DNA of 64,000 nt, taken from Micromonospora sp. CP22 (GTDB lineage: Bacteria; Actinomycetota; Actinomycetes; Mycobacteriales; Micromonosporaceae). A program made the translations under genes and the position numbers. Each line of letters begins with the position of its first letter. Positions within the stretch are counted from its first letter, which is position 1. Of this stretch, positions 47,754 to 55,791 are shown piece by piece. The stretch covers positions 1 through 64,000 of the forward strand of contig NZ_VCJO01000007.1 in assembly GCF_009712475.1 (NCBI RefSeq), read 5' to 3'. The notes beneath the pieces are model-generated. The model did not search any database. It was not told where the DNA came from and worked only from the letters and a program-made list of their open reading frames with translations.

Positions 47754-48878
47754 GTGGCATCCACCGGTACGACCGCGCTGAGCGGCACCGAGGCCCTCGC
47801 ACTGCGGATGACCAGTCTGCTGCTACGCCCACACCCCACCATCGCCGCGCCGGGCAGCGTGGCCGAGGTGGTGGAGTGGTTCGGTGCCATGCAGGCCCAG
47901 GACCTGGCCAGCGGCATGTGGTCGCTGGGGGCGCGCCTGCCCGGGTCGACCCACGCCGACGTGCACGCCGCGTTGGAGCGGCGGGAAGCCCTGCGCACCT
48001 GGCCGATGCGCGGCACCATCCACCTGGTGCCGGCCCGCGACGTCCGCTGGCAGTTGCAGCTGACCGGCGTACGCGCGCTCGTCGGGGTGGCGAAGCGCCG
48101 GGAGCACCTCGGCCTGTCCGAGGCGGATGCGGACCGCGCCGCCGAGGTGCTGGGCGAGGCCCTCGCCGGTGGTGGTCGGCTGACCCGCGCCGAGTGCGTG
48201 GCGACGCTGGTCGAGGCCGGCATCGACGCGACCGGTCAACGCGGCTACCACCTGCTGTGGTATGCGGCCCAGCGCGGTGTCACCTGCATCGCTCCCAACA
48301 TCGGCACCGAGCAGACCTTCGCCCTGCTCGACGAGTGGGCGCCCGACCAGCGACAGCTCGACGGCGACGAGGCGTTGGCCACTCTCGCGCTGCGCTACTT
48401 CCGCAGCCACGGTCCCACCACCCGGCAGGACTTCGCCGGCTGGTCGGGCCTGACGGCCGCCGAGGCCAAACGCGGCATCGCCGCCGCCGGTGCCGACCTG
48501 ACCACCGTCCTGGTCGACGGTGCCGAGGCGGTGCTGCACACGCCGCTGCTGGACGCGCCCCGCGTCGAGGTGGACGACGTGCTGACCCTGCCCGGCTTCG
48601 ACGAGTACCTGCTCGGCTACAAGGACCGCTCGCTGATGCTCGACCCGGAGCACAAGCAGGCCATCATCCCGGGCGGCAACGGCGTCTTCCAGGCCACCGT
48701 CGTCGTCGGTGGCCGGGTGGTCGGCACCTGGCGACGTCGGCTGGCCAAGACCCGCGTCACCCTCACCGTGCAGCCGCTGGTCGACCTCGGCCCGGCCCGT
48801 CGCAAGCAGGTGGAGCAGGCACTGCACCGGTACGCCGACTTCCTCGCCCTGCCGCCCCGGTTCGACTGGAACGACTGA
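47754..48878 (+). CDS. Winged-helix DNA-binding protein, AlkZ-like (HTH_42) DNA glycosylase family
   Basis: A 374-aa protein with the AlkZ-family pattern: WFGAMQAQDLASGMWSLGAR near residues 42-61 (the QxQ/QxD catalytic region), RTWPMRGTIHLVPARDVRW, and the C-terminal LPGFDEYLLGYKDRSLMLDPEH block. AlkZ of Streptomyces unhooks azinomycin crosslinks; relatives remove bulky alkylated bases. The activity of this protein is unproven. GTG 47754 follows GAAGGAAGG. No biosynthetic cluster is visible beside it. Confidence 0.82.
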   Translation: MASTGTTALSGTEALALRMTSLLLRPHPTIAAPGSVAEVVEWFGAMQAQDLASGMWSLGARLPGSTHADVHAALERREALRTWPMRGTIHLVPARDVRWQLQLTGVRALVGVAKRREHLGLSEADADRAAEVLGEALAGGGRLTRAECVATLVEAGIDATGQRGYHLLWYAAQRGVTCIAPNIGTEQTFALLDEWAPDQRQLDGDEALATLALRYFRSHGPTTRQDFAGWSGLTAAEAKRGIAAAGADLTTVLVDGAEAVLHTPLLDAPRVEVDDVLTLPGFDEYLLGYKDRSLMLDPEHKQAIIPGGNGVFQATVVVGGRVVGTWRRRLAKTRVTLTVQPLVDLGPARRKQVEQALHRYADFLALPPRFDWND

Positions 48879-48995
48879 ATAGCCGTTGAGTCGCTCGGGC
48901 CTCCAACGCGGTCGGCGCCGCGCTCGGGGACTACGCGTTCTGCCCACGGCAGAGATCCTTGGCCGCGCCGTGCCACCGCTGCTTGGCTGGGCACC

Positions 48996-50003
48996 ATGCG
49001 GACACTGGTGCTGGGCGGGACGGCGTGGCTGGGGCGGGAGGTGGCCCGACAGGCCGTCGACCGGGGGCATGCCGTCACCTGTCTGGCCCGTGGAAAGAGC
49101 GGGGCGGTACCCCACGGCGCGGTCCTCGTCGCCGCGGACCGCAGCGACCCGACGGCGTACGACGTGCTGCGCGACCGCGACTGGGACGCCGTCATCGAGG
49201 TGTCGTGGCAGCCCGGATTCGTCCGGCAGGCTCTCCGGGCACTGGGCGACCGGGCCCGACACTGGAGTTACGTCTCGTCGGTGAACGTCTACGCCGACCG
49301 GGACACACCCGGTGCCGACGAGTCCGCGGCCACCCTGCCGCCAACCGGTCTGGACGTGGTCGACCGCGCCGAGTACGGCGAGGCGAAGGTGGCCTGCGAG
49401 CACCTCGCCACGACCGAGGTGGGAGACCGGCTGCTGGTGGCGCGCGCCGGGCTGATCGGCGGCCCCGGCGACCGATCCGACCGCTGCGGCTACTGGGTCG
49501 CCCGCGCCGCCCGTGATCCCCGGGGACCGATGCTGGTACCCCGTACCCCCGACCTGCCGACCCAGGTGATCGACGTACGCGATCTGGCGACCTGGCTGCT
49601 GGACAGCGCGACGGCCGGCACCGTCGGCACGTTCGACGTGGTCGGACCGGTGGTGCCCTTCGGTGAGTGGATCGCCCTGTGCCGGGCCGTCGGCGGGCAC
49701 ACCGGGCCGGTGGTCGACGTCGACGCCGACTGGCTGGTGGCCCAGGGCGTGGCCCAGTACATGGGCCCGGAGTCGCTGCCGATGTGGCTGGTCGAGCCGG
49801 GGTGGTCCGGGTGGTCGGCGCGCAGCGGCGCGGCGGCCGTCGCTGCCGGGCTGTGTCACCGGCCGCGTACGGACCTGCTGGCGGACACCCTCGACTGGGA
49901 GCGGAAGCTCGGCCTGGACCGGGACCGGCGCGCCGGACTGAGCGCCGACCGCGAGGCCGCACTGCTCGACGCCCTAAGCCAGGTGCCGGACGTGGATGCG
50001 TAA
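48996..50003 (+). CDS. NAD-dependent epimerase/dehydratase family reductase
   Basis: A 335-aa extended-SDR protein with N-terminal cofactor motif [24 protein letters not shown] and the active-site region YGEAKVACE (Tyr-x3-Lys). It resembles the atypical reductases often annotated as NAD-dependent epimerases or isoflavone-reductase-like. The substrate is unknown. Its last 30 bases overlap, tail to tail, the end of the MerR gene. Confidence 0.82.
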   Translation: MRTLVLGGTAWLGREVARQAVDRGHAVTCLARGKSGAVPHGAVLVAADRSDPTAYDVLRDRDWDAVIEVSWQPGFVRQALRALGDRARHWSYVSSVNVYADRDTPGADESAATLPPTGLDVVDRAEYGEAKVACEHLATTEVGDRLLVARAGLIGGPGDRSDRCGYWVARAARDPRGPMLVPRTPDLPTQVIDVRDLATWLLDSATAGTVGTFDVVGPVVPFGEWIALCRAVGGHTGPVVDVDADWLVAQGVAQYMGPESLPMWLVEPGWSGWSARSGAAAVAAGLCHRPRTDLLADTLDWERKLGLDRDRRAGLSADREAALLDALSQVPDVDA

Positions 50004-50741
50004 CGCGTTCGCGGCCAACCGCGCCGCCGCCTCGCCGCCGAAGAGCTGGTGGAAGTCGGGGTTGGTCTCGTACTGGTCGGCGACACCGCAGACCATCGCG
50101 GCCGATCGTGCCGCGTCGCCGTCGTGGGTGGGGGTGCCGGGGATCTCGGCGAACCAGGCCAGGTGGGTGGCGGCATGCTGCTGGGCGGCGGCGGAGTCCG
50201 GCGTGTGGCCTTCGTCGTGCAGCTCACGCCACCGGGCGATCAGGGCTTCGGTGTTGGCTTTCCAGTCCCGCTGCTGGCGGATGGACTTGCGGTGCCACCA
50301 CCGGTTCGACGCGTCGAAGGCGTCGCGTCCCCACCGTTCGACGACCTCCGCCTCGTAGCGGTCGTTGAAGCCGTCGAGCATCACGTCCATCCGTGGCTCG
50401 CGCCCCTGGCGACGCATCTCCAGGGTGTGCTCGACCGCGCTGATGCGTCGTTCCAGGGCCTCCCGCTCCTGGGCGAGCTGCGTCAGGTGCGCCTGTAGGG
50501 CTTCGACCTCGGCGGTGGGGGTCTCGGGCGCGTCGAGGATCCGGGCGATCTCCGCCAGGGCCAGGCCGGTGTCGCGGAGCAGGAGGATGCGTTGCAGGCG
50601 CGCGACCGTGTCGGGTCCGTAGTAGCGGTAGCCGTTGGACCCGACGCGGTCGGGCGTGAGCAACCCGATCCGGTGGTAGTGCCGCAGCGTCCGGCCGCTG
50701 ACCCCGGCACGCTCGGCGAGTTGGTGCACCGTCCACTCCAT
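49974..50741 (-). CDS. MerR-family regulator, TipAS-like C-terminal domain
   Basis: A 255-aa regulator. The N-terminal MerR HTH is [40 protein letters not shown], followed by a coiled coil (~75-115) and a C-terminal TipAS-type antibiotic-recognition domain (~140-255). TipAS proteins bind thiopeptides or other amphiphiles and activate promoters with a long spacer. It is downstream of, and co-directional with, the DUF2268 gene, whose promoter has a MerR-type 19-base spacer, so it probably controls both. Confidence 0.9.
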   Translation of the reverse strand: MEWTVHQLAERAGVSGRTLRHYHRIGLLTPDRVGSNGYRYYGPDTVARLQRILLLRDTGLALAEIARILDAPETPTAEVEALQAHLTQLAQEREALERRISAVEHTLEMRRQGREPRMDVMLDGFNDRYEAEVVERWGRDAFDASNRWWHRKSIRQQRDWKANTEALIARWRELHDEGHTPDSAAAQQHAATHLAWFAEIPGTPTHDGDAARSAAMVCGVADQYETNPDFHQLFGGEAAARLAANALRIHVRHLA

Positions 50742-50767
50742 CTCGGGCTCCCGCCGCCGCGATCCGC

Positions 50768-51676
50768 TCAGTGTCCCGCGTCGGCGCTGCGGCCGAGCCG
50801 GGGCAGGGCGATGCGCAGGATGTCGGCTGTGGGAGTACGGACGGCCTGCGTCGCCGTCGTGCCGGTGACGTCGAGGTACGCCTGGACGATCCGTGCACCG
50901 GCCGCGTACCCGGCCCCGGTCGGCAGACCGACCGGCTCGCCCCCGAAGAGCCGCGCGGTGGCGTCACCGTGCACCCAGGCGGCGAAGTTCTGCATCCCGG
51001 TCACACCGAGTCCGGTCACGACCTTCGCCAGGACCTCGTCATCGGTACGCGTCTGCTCGCTCACGAAGTGGGTGTAGCCCGCGTCGCCGTACAGCTCGGC
51101 CGCGAACACGTCCGCGAGCCCTTCGGAGATGACCTGCTCGCCCACGGTCACCGTGCCCGGATCCCAGTCGACACCGCCCGGCGAGTACCGCACGTTGTGA
51201 TGCAGTTCGTGCACCGCGATCGCCTCCAGCCGGTCGAGCACGCGTGGCGTGGGCCAGACGGTGATGGCGATGTAGCCGCTGATGCCGCCGAACCCGGACA
51301 GTCCCTGCGCCTCGTCGAGGAAGTGGCCGTTGGTGGGATCGCCCAGCACGAGCAGCACGGTCAGGTCGGGGATCTCCAGGTCGGGATCGGCGGACCACAG
51401 GGCTGCGGCCCCGGCGTCGAGGGCCTTCGTCAGGCGGGTCCACGCGTCGGCGGCGACCAGGGCGTCCAGGCCCTCCTGTAGCTGCCCGGTCGGGCCGTTC
51501 CAGTCGAACCCGAAGTTCTGTCGGTGCACCTCGGCCAGGTCGAGGCCACCGGGGACGAAGTGATACATCCCCGCCATCGGCGTCCACATCTCGCGTACCA
51601 GGTCCGCTCGTTGGTCCGGGCTCGCGGCCAACACGCGGCGCATCCCCGAGGCGCTGTCCATCACCGAGATCGTCAT
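50768..51676 (-). CDS. DUF2268 putative zinc metallopeptidase
   Basis: A 302-aa protein with zincin motif HELHH in AIAVHELHHNVRYSPGG and a downstream ISEGLADVFAAELYG supplying the third metal ligand (Glu), as in DUF2268. No signal peptide, so cytoplasmic. The stop is 26 bases before the MerR start, so it forms a two-gene operon with it. A MerR-type promoter at 51685-51715 puts transcription start about 2 bases before the ATG. The protease substrate is unknown. Confidence 0.85.
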   Translation of the reverse strand: MTISVMDSASGMRRVLAASPDQRADLVREMWTPMAGMYHFVPGGLDLAEVHRQNFGFDWNGPTGQLQEGLDALVAADAWTRLTKALDAGAAALWSADPDLEIPDLTVLLVLGDPTNGHFLDEAQGLSGFGGISGYIAITVWPTPRVLDRLEAIAVHELHHNVRYSPGGVDWDPGTVTVGEQVISEGLADVFAAELYGDAGYTHFVSEQTRTDDEVLAKVVTGLGVTGMQNFAAWVHGDATARLFGGEPVGLPTGAGYAAGARIVQAYLDVTGTTATQAVRTPTADILRIALPRLGRSADAGH

Positions 51677-51684
51677 GACCAGCG

Positions 51685-51715
51685 ACGGTAAACATTGACG
51701 CTACGACAAGGTCAA
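51685..51715 (-). promoter_or_regulatory. MerR-type promoter of the DUF2268-merR operon
   Basis: On the minus strand, TTGACC (51715-51710) and TACCGT (51690-51685) are separated by 19 bases, longer than the usual 17, and the spacer region is bounded by the inverted repeat TTGAC/GTCAA (51695-51715). Overlong spacer plus dyad is the hallmark of promoters that MerR proteins activate by DNA distortion. Confidence 0.65.
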
Positions 51716-51747
51716 CCTCGAACCTCGGCGACAGGAAGGCGGTGCGT

Positions 51748-51939
51748 TCAGGCCCGGTCGGCGACCTGGGCGACGAACGCACGCCACGCCGCCGGAGCGA
51801 AGGTCAGCGCCGGACCGGTCGGGTCCTTCGAGTCGCGGACCCCGACGACGCCAGGAAGGTTGTCGGCGACCTCGACACAGTTACCGCCGCTGGTGCCGCT
51901 GCGGGTGGCCTTGCGCCATCGCGCGCCGTTCAGATCCAT
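51748..51939 (-). CDS. DUF397 protein
   Basis: A 63-aa protein with the DUF397 signature: LNGARWRKATRSGTSGGNCVEVA, VRDSKDPTGPALTFAPAAWRAFV. Such small proteins pair with XRE-DUF5753 regulators in actinobacteria (WhiJ-like/BldB-like systems) and are thought to antagonise them. ATG 51939 overlaps the upstream XRE gene's 3' end by 10 bases. Confidence 0.92.
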   Translation of the reverse strand: MDLNGARWRKATRSGTSGGNCVEVADNLPGVVGVRDSKDPTGPALTFAPAAWRAFVAQVADRA

Positions 51940-52730
51940 TGGTTCGCCGCTTCCTTGATGAGGTCCAGGGACTGTCGCCGGGACAGGGCTTCGGTGCGGA
52001 CGCTCTCCCACCGTTGGAAGAGCGTATCGAGGTCAGCTGGCCGGTGCACGACATCGCCGCCGAGTTGGTTTTCGAGGTATCCGATCCAGCTGCCGTCCGG
52101 CATGTGCGCCAGGGACAGCGGGCCGGACAGCCCGGCGTGAAGGCCCACGTCGGCTGGAATGACGTGGACGTTGATGTTGGGTCGCTCCGCGCAGGCGGCA
52201 AGGTGCAAGAGCTGCTCAGCCATCTGTTTCTCGCTCCCGTCGCCGACCCGACGGACCGCCCCCTCGTCGACGACAACGACGAGCTGGGGTGGTGACGTCC
52301 GAGTCAGGATCGCCTGCCGTTCGAGCCGACCGGCGACCCGACGATCCACCTCGTCATCGGTCAGCCGGGGATCAAGCCGTAGGACGGCACGGGCGTACGC
52401 CTCGCTCTGCAACAGGCCGGGGATCAGGTTGGGTTCGAAGTAGCGGAGCTGGGTGGCGCTGCGTTCGGCGTCGAGCCAGGGCAGGAACCAGGCGGGTGCA
52501 CCGAGTTTCGTCGCCAGCCGCTCCAGGAGACCACCGTTGCCCAGCGCGCGGTCGGCTCCTCGGATGAAGTCCAGCGTCACCGCCCGGGTACCACCTTCGA
52601 CGGCGCTGACGTGGGAGGCGCTGAACCCGGCGGCGCGCCCGAACGCCTCCTGCGTCATGCCCGCCGCGCCCCGCGCCCGGCGGATCTCGCCAACGATGAA
52701 GGCGGCCACGGGGTTCGGTATGTCAGCCAT
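51930..52730 (-). CDS. XRE-family regulator with DUF5753 domain
   Basis: A 266-aa regulator. The helix-turn-helix at ~15-60 reads MTQEAFGRAAGFSASHVSAVEGG. The DUF5753 domain follows (LRYFEPNLIPGLLQSEAYARAVL, then INVHVIPADVGLHAGLSGPLSLAHMPDG). It partners the overlapping DUF397 gene. Such pairs regulate development or antibiotic production in Streptomyces; the target here is not visible, though the divergent small genes at 52970-53588 are obvious candidates. Confidence 0.92.
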   Translation of the reverse strand: MADIPNPVAAFIVGEIRRARGAAGMTQEAFGRAAGFSASHVSAVEGGTRAVTLDFIRGADRALGNGGLLERLATKLGAPAWFLPWLDAERSATQLRYFEPNLIPGLLQSEAYARAVLRLDPRLTDDEVDRRVAGRLERQAILTRTSPPQLVVVVDEGAVRRVGDGSEKQMAEQLLHLAACAERPNINVHVIPADVGLHAGLSGPLSLAHMPDGSWIGYLENQLGGDVVHRPADLDTLFQRWESVRTEALSRRQSLDLIKEAANQWI

Positions 52731-52969
52731 TCAGGACTCCCCACCTTTGAAGGTCAACTACCCGCGTCGCCACCGGGACGGCGGTCGTTTCGCCAGCTCA
52801 GCCCGAACAGCGGAAGCACCTTCCGAGAGTAGTGGTGTCCATACCAGAGTGTCACCAGCGCAGCCCGTCGGCGTGGCACCACCCGTCGACGGGACTCGCG
52901 CGGGGCCGCCCGACGGGCGAGCACTCTCGGGCGGCCCTCCCCGATCCGTGCCGACCGAGGAGGTCCGTC

Positions 52970-53041
52970 GTGCCCGTTCCGAAGCCCGTCCACGTCGCAC
53001 CCGCGCCGGGCCGGCCTACCGACCGCGCCCATGTCCGGTGA
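52970..53041 (+). CDS. Very small open frame coupled to the 99-aa gene
   Basis: A 23-codon frame starting at GTG 52970 with a strong AGGAGG 6 bases upstream. It encodes VPVPKPVHVAPAPGRPTDR and a short tail, and its stop overlaps the next GTG (GTGA at 53038-53041). The best ribosome binding site of the cluster belongs to it rather than to the next gene. It may be a coupling leader or a genuine microprotein. Confidence 0.45.
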   Translation: MPVPKPVHVAPAPGRPTDRAHVR

Positions 53042-53337
53042 CGCGCGAGGACGGCACGCCCCGGCTCACCCCCGGCGTGTACCTCCTGACCCGGGACGCC
53101 TCCCCGCAGTTCGGCAACCCGATCCTGGTACGGGTGATCCGCGAGCTGCTCGACCGGCACCCGCCGCACGGGTGGACCTGGATCGACTGCTATCAGCTCG
53201 ATCGGCACGGCGACGCGACTCAGAAGCGACAGTTGTTCGTGATGCCGCAGGGGCTACGTCCGGTGAACGTGGCACCGGTCCCCTACGCCGCGCGTCGGCA
53301 TCCGCCCCGCCGGCGTCCCGCGCGGGCGTACCGGTGA
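53038..53337 (+). CDS. Small hypothetical protein, 99 aa
   Basis: Starts at GTG 53038, overlapping the previous frame. Sequence MTREDGTPRLTPGVYLLTRD through HPPHGWTWIDCYQLDRHGDATQKRQLFV looks like a folded small domain followed by an Arg/Pro-rich tail. I recognise it only as a kind of short protein found beside XRE-DUF5753/DUF397 loci. Its stop overlaps the next GTG (GTGA). Confidence 0.65.
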   Translation: MTREDGTPRLTPGVYLLTRDASPQFGNPILVRVIRELLDRHPPHGWTWIDCYQLDRHGDATQKRQLFVMPQGLRPVNVAPVPYAARRHPPRRRPARAYR

Positions 53338-53588
53338 GCGGCGGACCGATCGAGCACGTGCCGTCGCGTCCGACCTGGCGCTGCCGGGCGTGCGGGATCG
53401 CCTGGCCCTGTTCCCCGGCGAAGCTGAGTCTGCTCGCCGGATACCGGGGCAACATGCCCGGCCTGATGGTCTACCTCGTGACCCTGCGGGAGGAGGCCGC
53501 CCAGCAACTGGCCGCGTCGGATGGCGGGAGGCCGCCGACCGACCTGCATCGGCGGTTCACCGACTGGGTGCCGGTGCGCTCCGGTTAG
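53334..53588 (+). CDS. Small zinc-ribbon-like protein, 84 aa
   Basis: An 84-aa protein with WRCRACGIAWPCSPAKLSLL, a C-x2-C-x5-C pattern that may bind zinc or iron, followed by a helical region (VYLVTLREEAAQQLAASDG) and a PPTDLHRRFTDW ending. Relatives are sometimes labelled flavin reductase without evidence. Starts at GTG 53334, overlapping the 99-aa gene, so three small frames are translationally chained. Confidence 0.65.
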   Translation: MSGGPIEHVPSRPTWRCRACGIAWPCSPAKLSLLAGYRGNMPGLMVYLVTLREEAAQQLAASDGGRPPTDLHRRFTDWVPVRSG

Positions 53589-53643
53589 CCGCCCGTCCCG
53601 GGTCCGCGCCCTCCCCCGGCGTGGGCCCGGGGCGGGCCCGGAG

Positions 53644-53686
53644 ACCGACGGCGGCGTACGCGGCCCGCCCCCGACCCGCCGTCGGT
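53644..53686. terminator. Hairpin between the small-protein cluster and iclR
   Basis: A perfect 10-bp stem ACCGACGGCG / CGCCGTCGGT with a long GC-rich loop, ending directly before the IclR stop codon on the minus strand. Confidence 0.55.
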
Positions 53687-54445
53687 TCAGCCCGACTCGG
53701 CGGTGTGGCCCAGCTCGCGGGAGATCTGGTTCGCGGTGTCGAGCAGGAGGGGAAGACCACTCTTGAGCTGGTCGAGGCTGGCGATGACCTCGATCGCTGT
53801 CATCGAGGCGGCGGCGATCACCCGACCGCGCGAATCTCTGATCGGCGCCGCCACGCACATCACGTACGCGTCGTGCTCGCCGTTGTCGACGGCCCAGCCC
53901 TGCTCCCGGATGCGGCCGAGTTCGGCTTCCAGGGCCTCGCGGTCGGCGTACGTGGTGTCGGTGAACCGCTCGAAGACGACGTGGGAGAGCAGGCGGTCGC
54001 GTTCCTCCGTGGGCAGGTACGCCAGGATGACCTTGCCGACGGCGCTGGCGTAGCTGGAGACCGCACGCCCGATCCGCGACGGCAGCTTGACCGCGTCGAA
54101 GGCCGGGCTGTCCACCTTGTCGATGTAGATGATCTCGTCGCCGGTGAGCTGCGCCAGGTGCACGGTGTGGCCGGTCTGGCGCTGGAGCGCCCGCAGCGGC
54201 GCGGCGGCGAACTGGCGCAGGTCCATCGAGCCGAGGGCGAGTTCCGACAGCTCGATGATGCCGCTGCCGAGCACGTAGCTCCCGGCACCGGTCCGGCGGA
54301 CGAAGCGCTCCGCTTCGAGTGTGTGGAGGATCCGCAGGGCGGTGGACTTGTGGACGCCCAGCACCTCCGCCGCCTCGGTGAGTGACAGCGGGGACTGCGC
54401 GGTGCGGCGGATCAGGTCGACCGCGCGGCGAATCGATTGCGACAC
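53687..54445 (-). CDS. IclR-family transcriptional regulator
   Basis: A 252-aa IclR protein. The N-terminal winged helix is SPLSLTEAAEVLGVHKSTALRILHTLEAERFVRR. The C-terminal GAF-like effector domain includes SSYASAVGKVILAYLP, ERFTDTTYADREALEAEL and MCVAAPIRDSRGRVIAA. GTG 54445 was chosen because GGAGGGAA lies upstream. It is divergent from the FAH-ALDH-dehydratase operon and probably represses it until a sugar-acid intermediate binds. Confidence 0.9.
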   Translation of the reverse strand: MSQSIRRAVDLIRRTAQSPLSLTEAAEVLGVHKSTALRILHTLEAERFVRRTGAGSYVLGSGIIELSELALGSMDLRQFAAAPLRALQRQTGHTVHLAQLTGDEIIYIDKVDSPAFDAVKLPSRIGRAVSSYASAVGKVILAYLPTEERDRLLSHVVFERFTDTTYADREALEAELGRIREQGWAVDNGEHDAYVMCVAAPIRDSRGRVIAAASMTAIEVIASLDQLKSGLPLLLDTANQISRELGHTAESG

Positions 54446-54483
54446 GACGTTGCTTCCCTCCACGGCAGCTCAGCGCGCATTGG

Positions 54484-54498
54484 TTGCATCATATGCAA
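54484..54498. promoter_or_regulatory. IclR-type operator
   Basis: TTGCATCATATGCAA is a 15-bp near-perfect palindrome between the divergent genes. Further GTTGCA half-sites occur at about 54535 and 54557, around the promoter of the catabolic operon. Confidence 0.7.
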
Positions 54499-54527
54499 TG
54501 CCACTCCGCGCCTGACGCAACACGCCC

Positions 54528-54555
54528 TTGACGTCGTTGCACATAGCGCTACGAT
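54528..54555 (+). promoter_or_regulatory. Promoter of the sugar-acid catabolic operon
   Basis: TTGACG (54528-54533) and TACGAT (54550-54555) with a 16-base spacer, about 50 bases before the FAH-family start, with GTTGCA half-sites in and after the spacer. Confidence 0.65.
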
Positions 54556-54606
54556 CGTTGCAGATTTCCAGCTCGGCGACTCTGACCTGTCGCGGGGAGA
54601 GTGACC

Positions 54607-55791
54607 ATGAGCCAGGAGCCCTGGTTCGGCACCGCCGCCGAGGCGTTGCCGGACGACGTCGACCACAGCGTCCTCATCGGTCGGATCTGGGATCCGACCG
54701 TCGACGGGCCCTCACCCGTGACCGTCCGCGACGGCGAGGTGATCGACCTCAGCCACCACTTCCCGACCGTGCGGGACGTCTGCGAGCTGCCCGACCCCGC
54801 CACCACGGTGGCCGAACTGGACGGTCCCCGGGTCGGCGGTTTCGCCGAGATCCTCACCAACACCGGCTCCCCGCACCCGGACCGCGCCCGACCCCGACTG
54901 CTCGCCCCGGTCGACCTGCACGCGCTCAAGGCCGCTGGGGTGACCTTCCCCGTCTCGCTGATCGAACGCGTCATCGAGGAACGGGCCCGGGGCGACCTGA
55001 CGCTCGCCGCGGACATCCGTCACCGGATGCTCGCCGACCTCGGTGCCGACCTGCACAGCCTGGTCCCCGGCTCGGCGGAGGCGGAGCGACTCAAGGACCT
55101 GCTGATCGCGGAAGGGCTGTGGAGTCAGTACCTGGAGGTGGGGATCGGGCCGGACGCCGAGATCTTCACCAAGGGACAGGTCCTCTCCGCCGTCGGCACC
55201 GCCGTCCAGGTCGGCGTGCTCGCCGCGTCCACCTGGAACAACCCGGAACCCGAGGTCGCGCTCGTCATCCAGTCCAGCGGCCGGATCGTCGGCGCCACCC
55301 TCGGCAACGACGTGAACCTGCGGGACGTCGAGGGCCGCTCGGCGCTGCTGCTCGGCCGGGCGAAGGACAACAACGCCTCCTGCGCCCTCGGTCCGATGAT
55401 CCGGCTGTTCGACACCCGGTTCCCGCTCGACCGGGTACGCACGCTCGACGTGGGCCTGCGGGTCGACGGGGTGGACGGTTTCCACCTGGCGGCGACCTCG
55501 CAGATGGCCCGGATGTCACGCGACCCGGAGGCGCTGGTGCGGCAGTTGATCGGCCCGCACCACCAGTACCCCGACGGTGCCGTTCTGCTGCTCGGCACCA
55601 TGTTCGCGCCCACCCAGGACCGGGACCGCCCCGGTGAGGGCTTCACCCACCAGATCGGCGACGTGGTGCGGATCAGCTGCCCGGCGCTCGGCACCCTGGT
55701 CAACCGGGTGCAGCACGCCGAGCGGTGCGAGCCCTGGCGGTTCGGCGTCCGCGACCTGATGGGCAACCTGGCGAGGAGAGGACTGCTGTGA
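54607..55791 (+). CDS. Fumarylacetoacetate hydrolase-family protein (2-keto-3-deoxy sugar acid dehydratase candidate)
   Basis: A 394-aa FAH-superfamily enzyme with metal-binding and catalytic blocks AEIFTKGQVLSAVGTAVQVG, NNPEPEVALVIQSSGRIVGATLGNDVNLRDVEGRSALLL and LGPMIRLFD. With an aldehyde dehydrogenase and an IlvD/Edd dehydratase downstream it fits 2-keto-3-deoxy-D-xylonate (or -arabinonate) dehydratase of the Weimberg pathway, giving 2-oxoglutarate semialdehyde. ATG 54607 follows GGGGAGA; GTG 54601 is an alternative. Its stop overlaps the aldehyde dehydrogenase start (GTGA). Confidence 0.82.
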   Translation: MSQEPWFGTAAEALPDDVDHSVLIGRIWDPTVDGPSPVTVRDGEVIDLSHHFPTVRDVCELPDPATTVAELDGPRVGGFAEILTNTGSPHPDRARPRLLAPVDLHALKAAGVTFPVSLIERVIEERARGDLTLAADIRHRMLADLGADLHSLVPGSAEAERLKDLLIAEGLWSQYLEVGIGPDAEIFTKGQVLSAVGTAVQVGVLAASTWNNPEPEVALVIQSSGRIVGATLGNDVNLRDVEGRSALLLGRAKDNNASCALGPMIRLFDTRFPLDRVRTLDVGLRVDGVDGFHLAATSQMARMSRDPEALVRQLIGPHHQYPDGAVLLLGTMFAPTQDRDRPGEGFTHQIGDVVRISCPALGTLVNRVQHAERCEPWRFGVRDLMGNLARRGLL

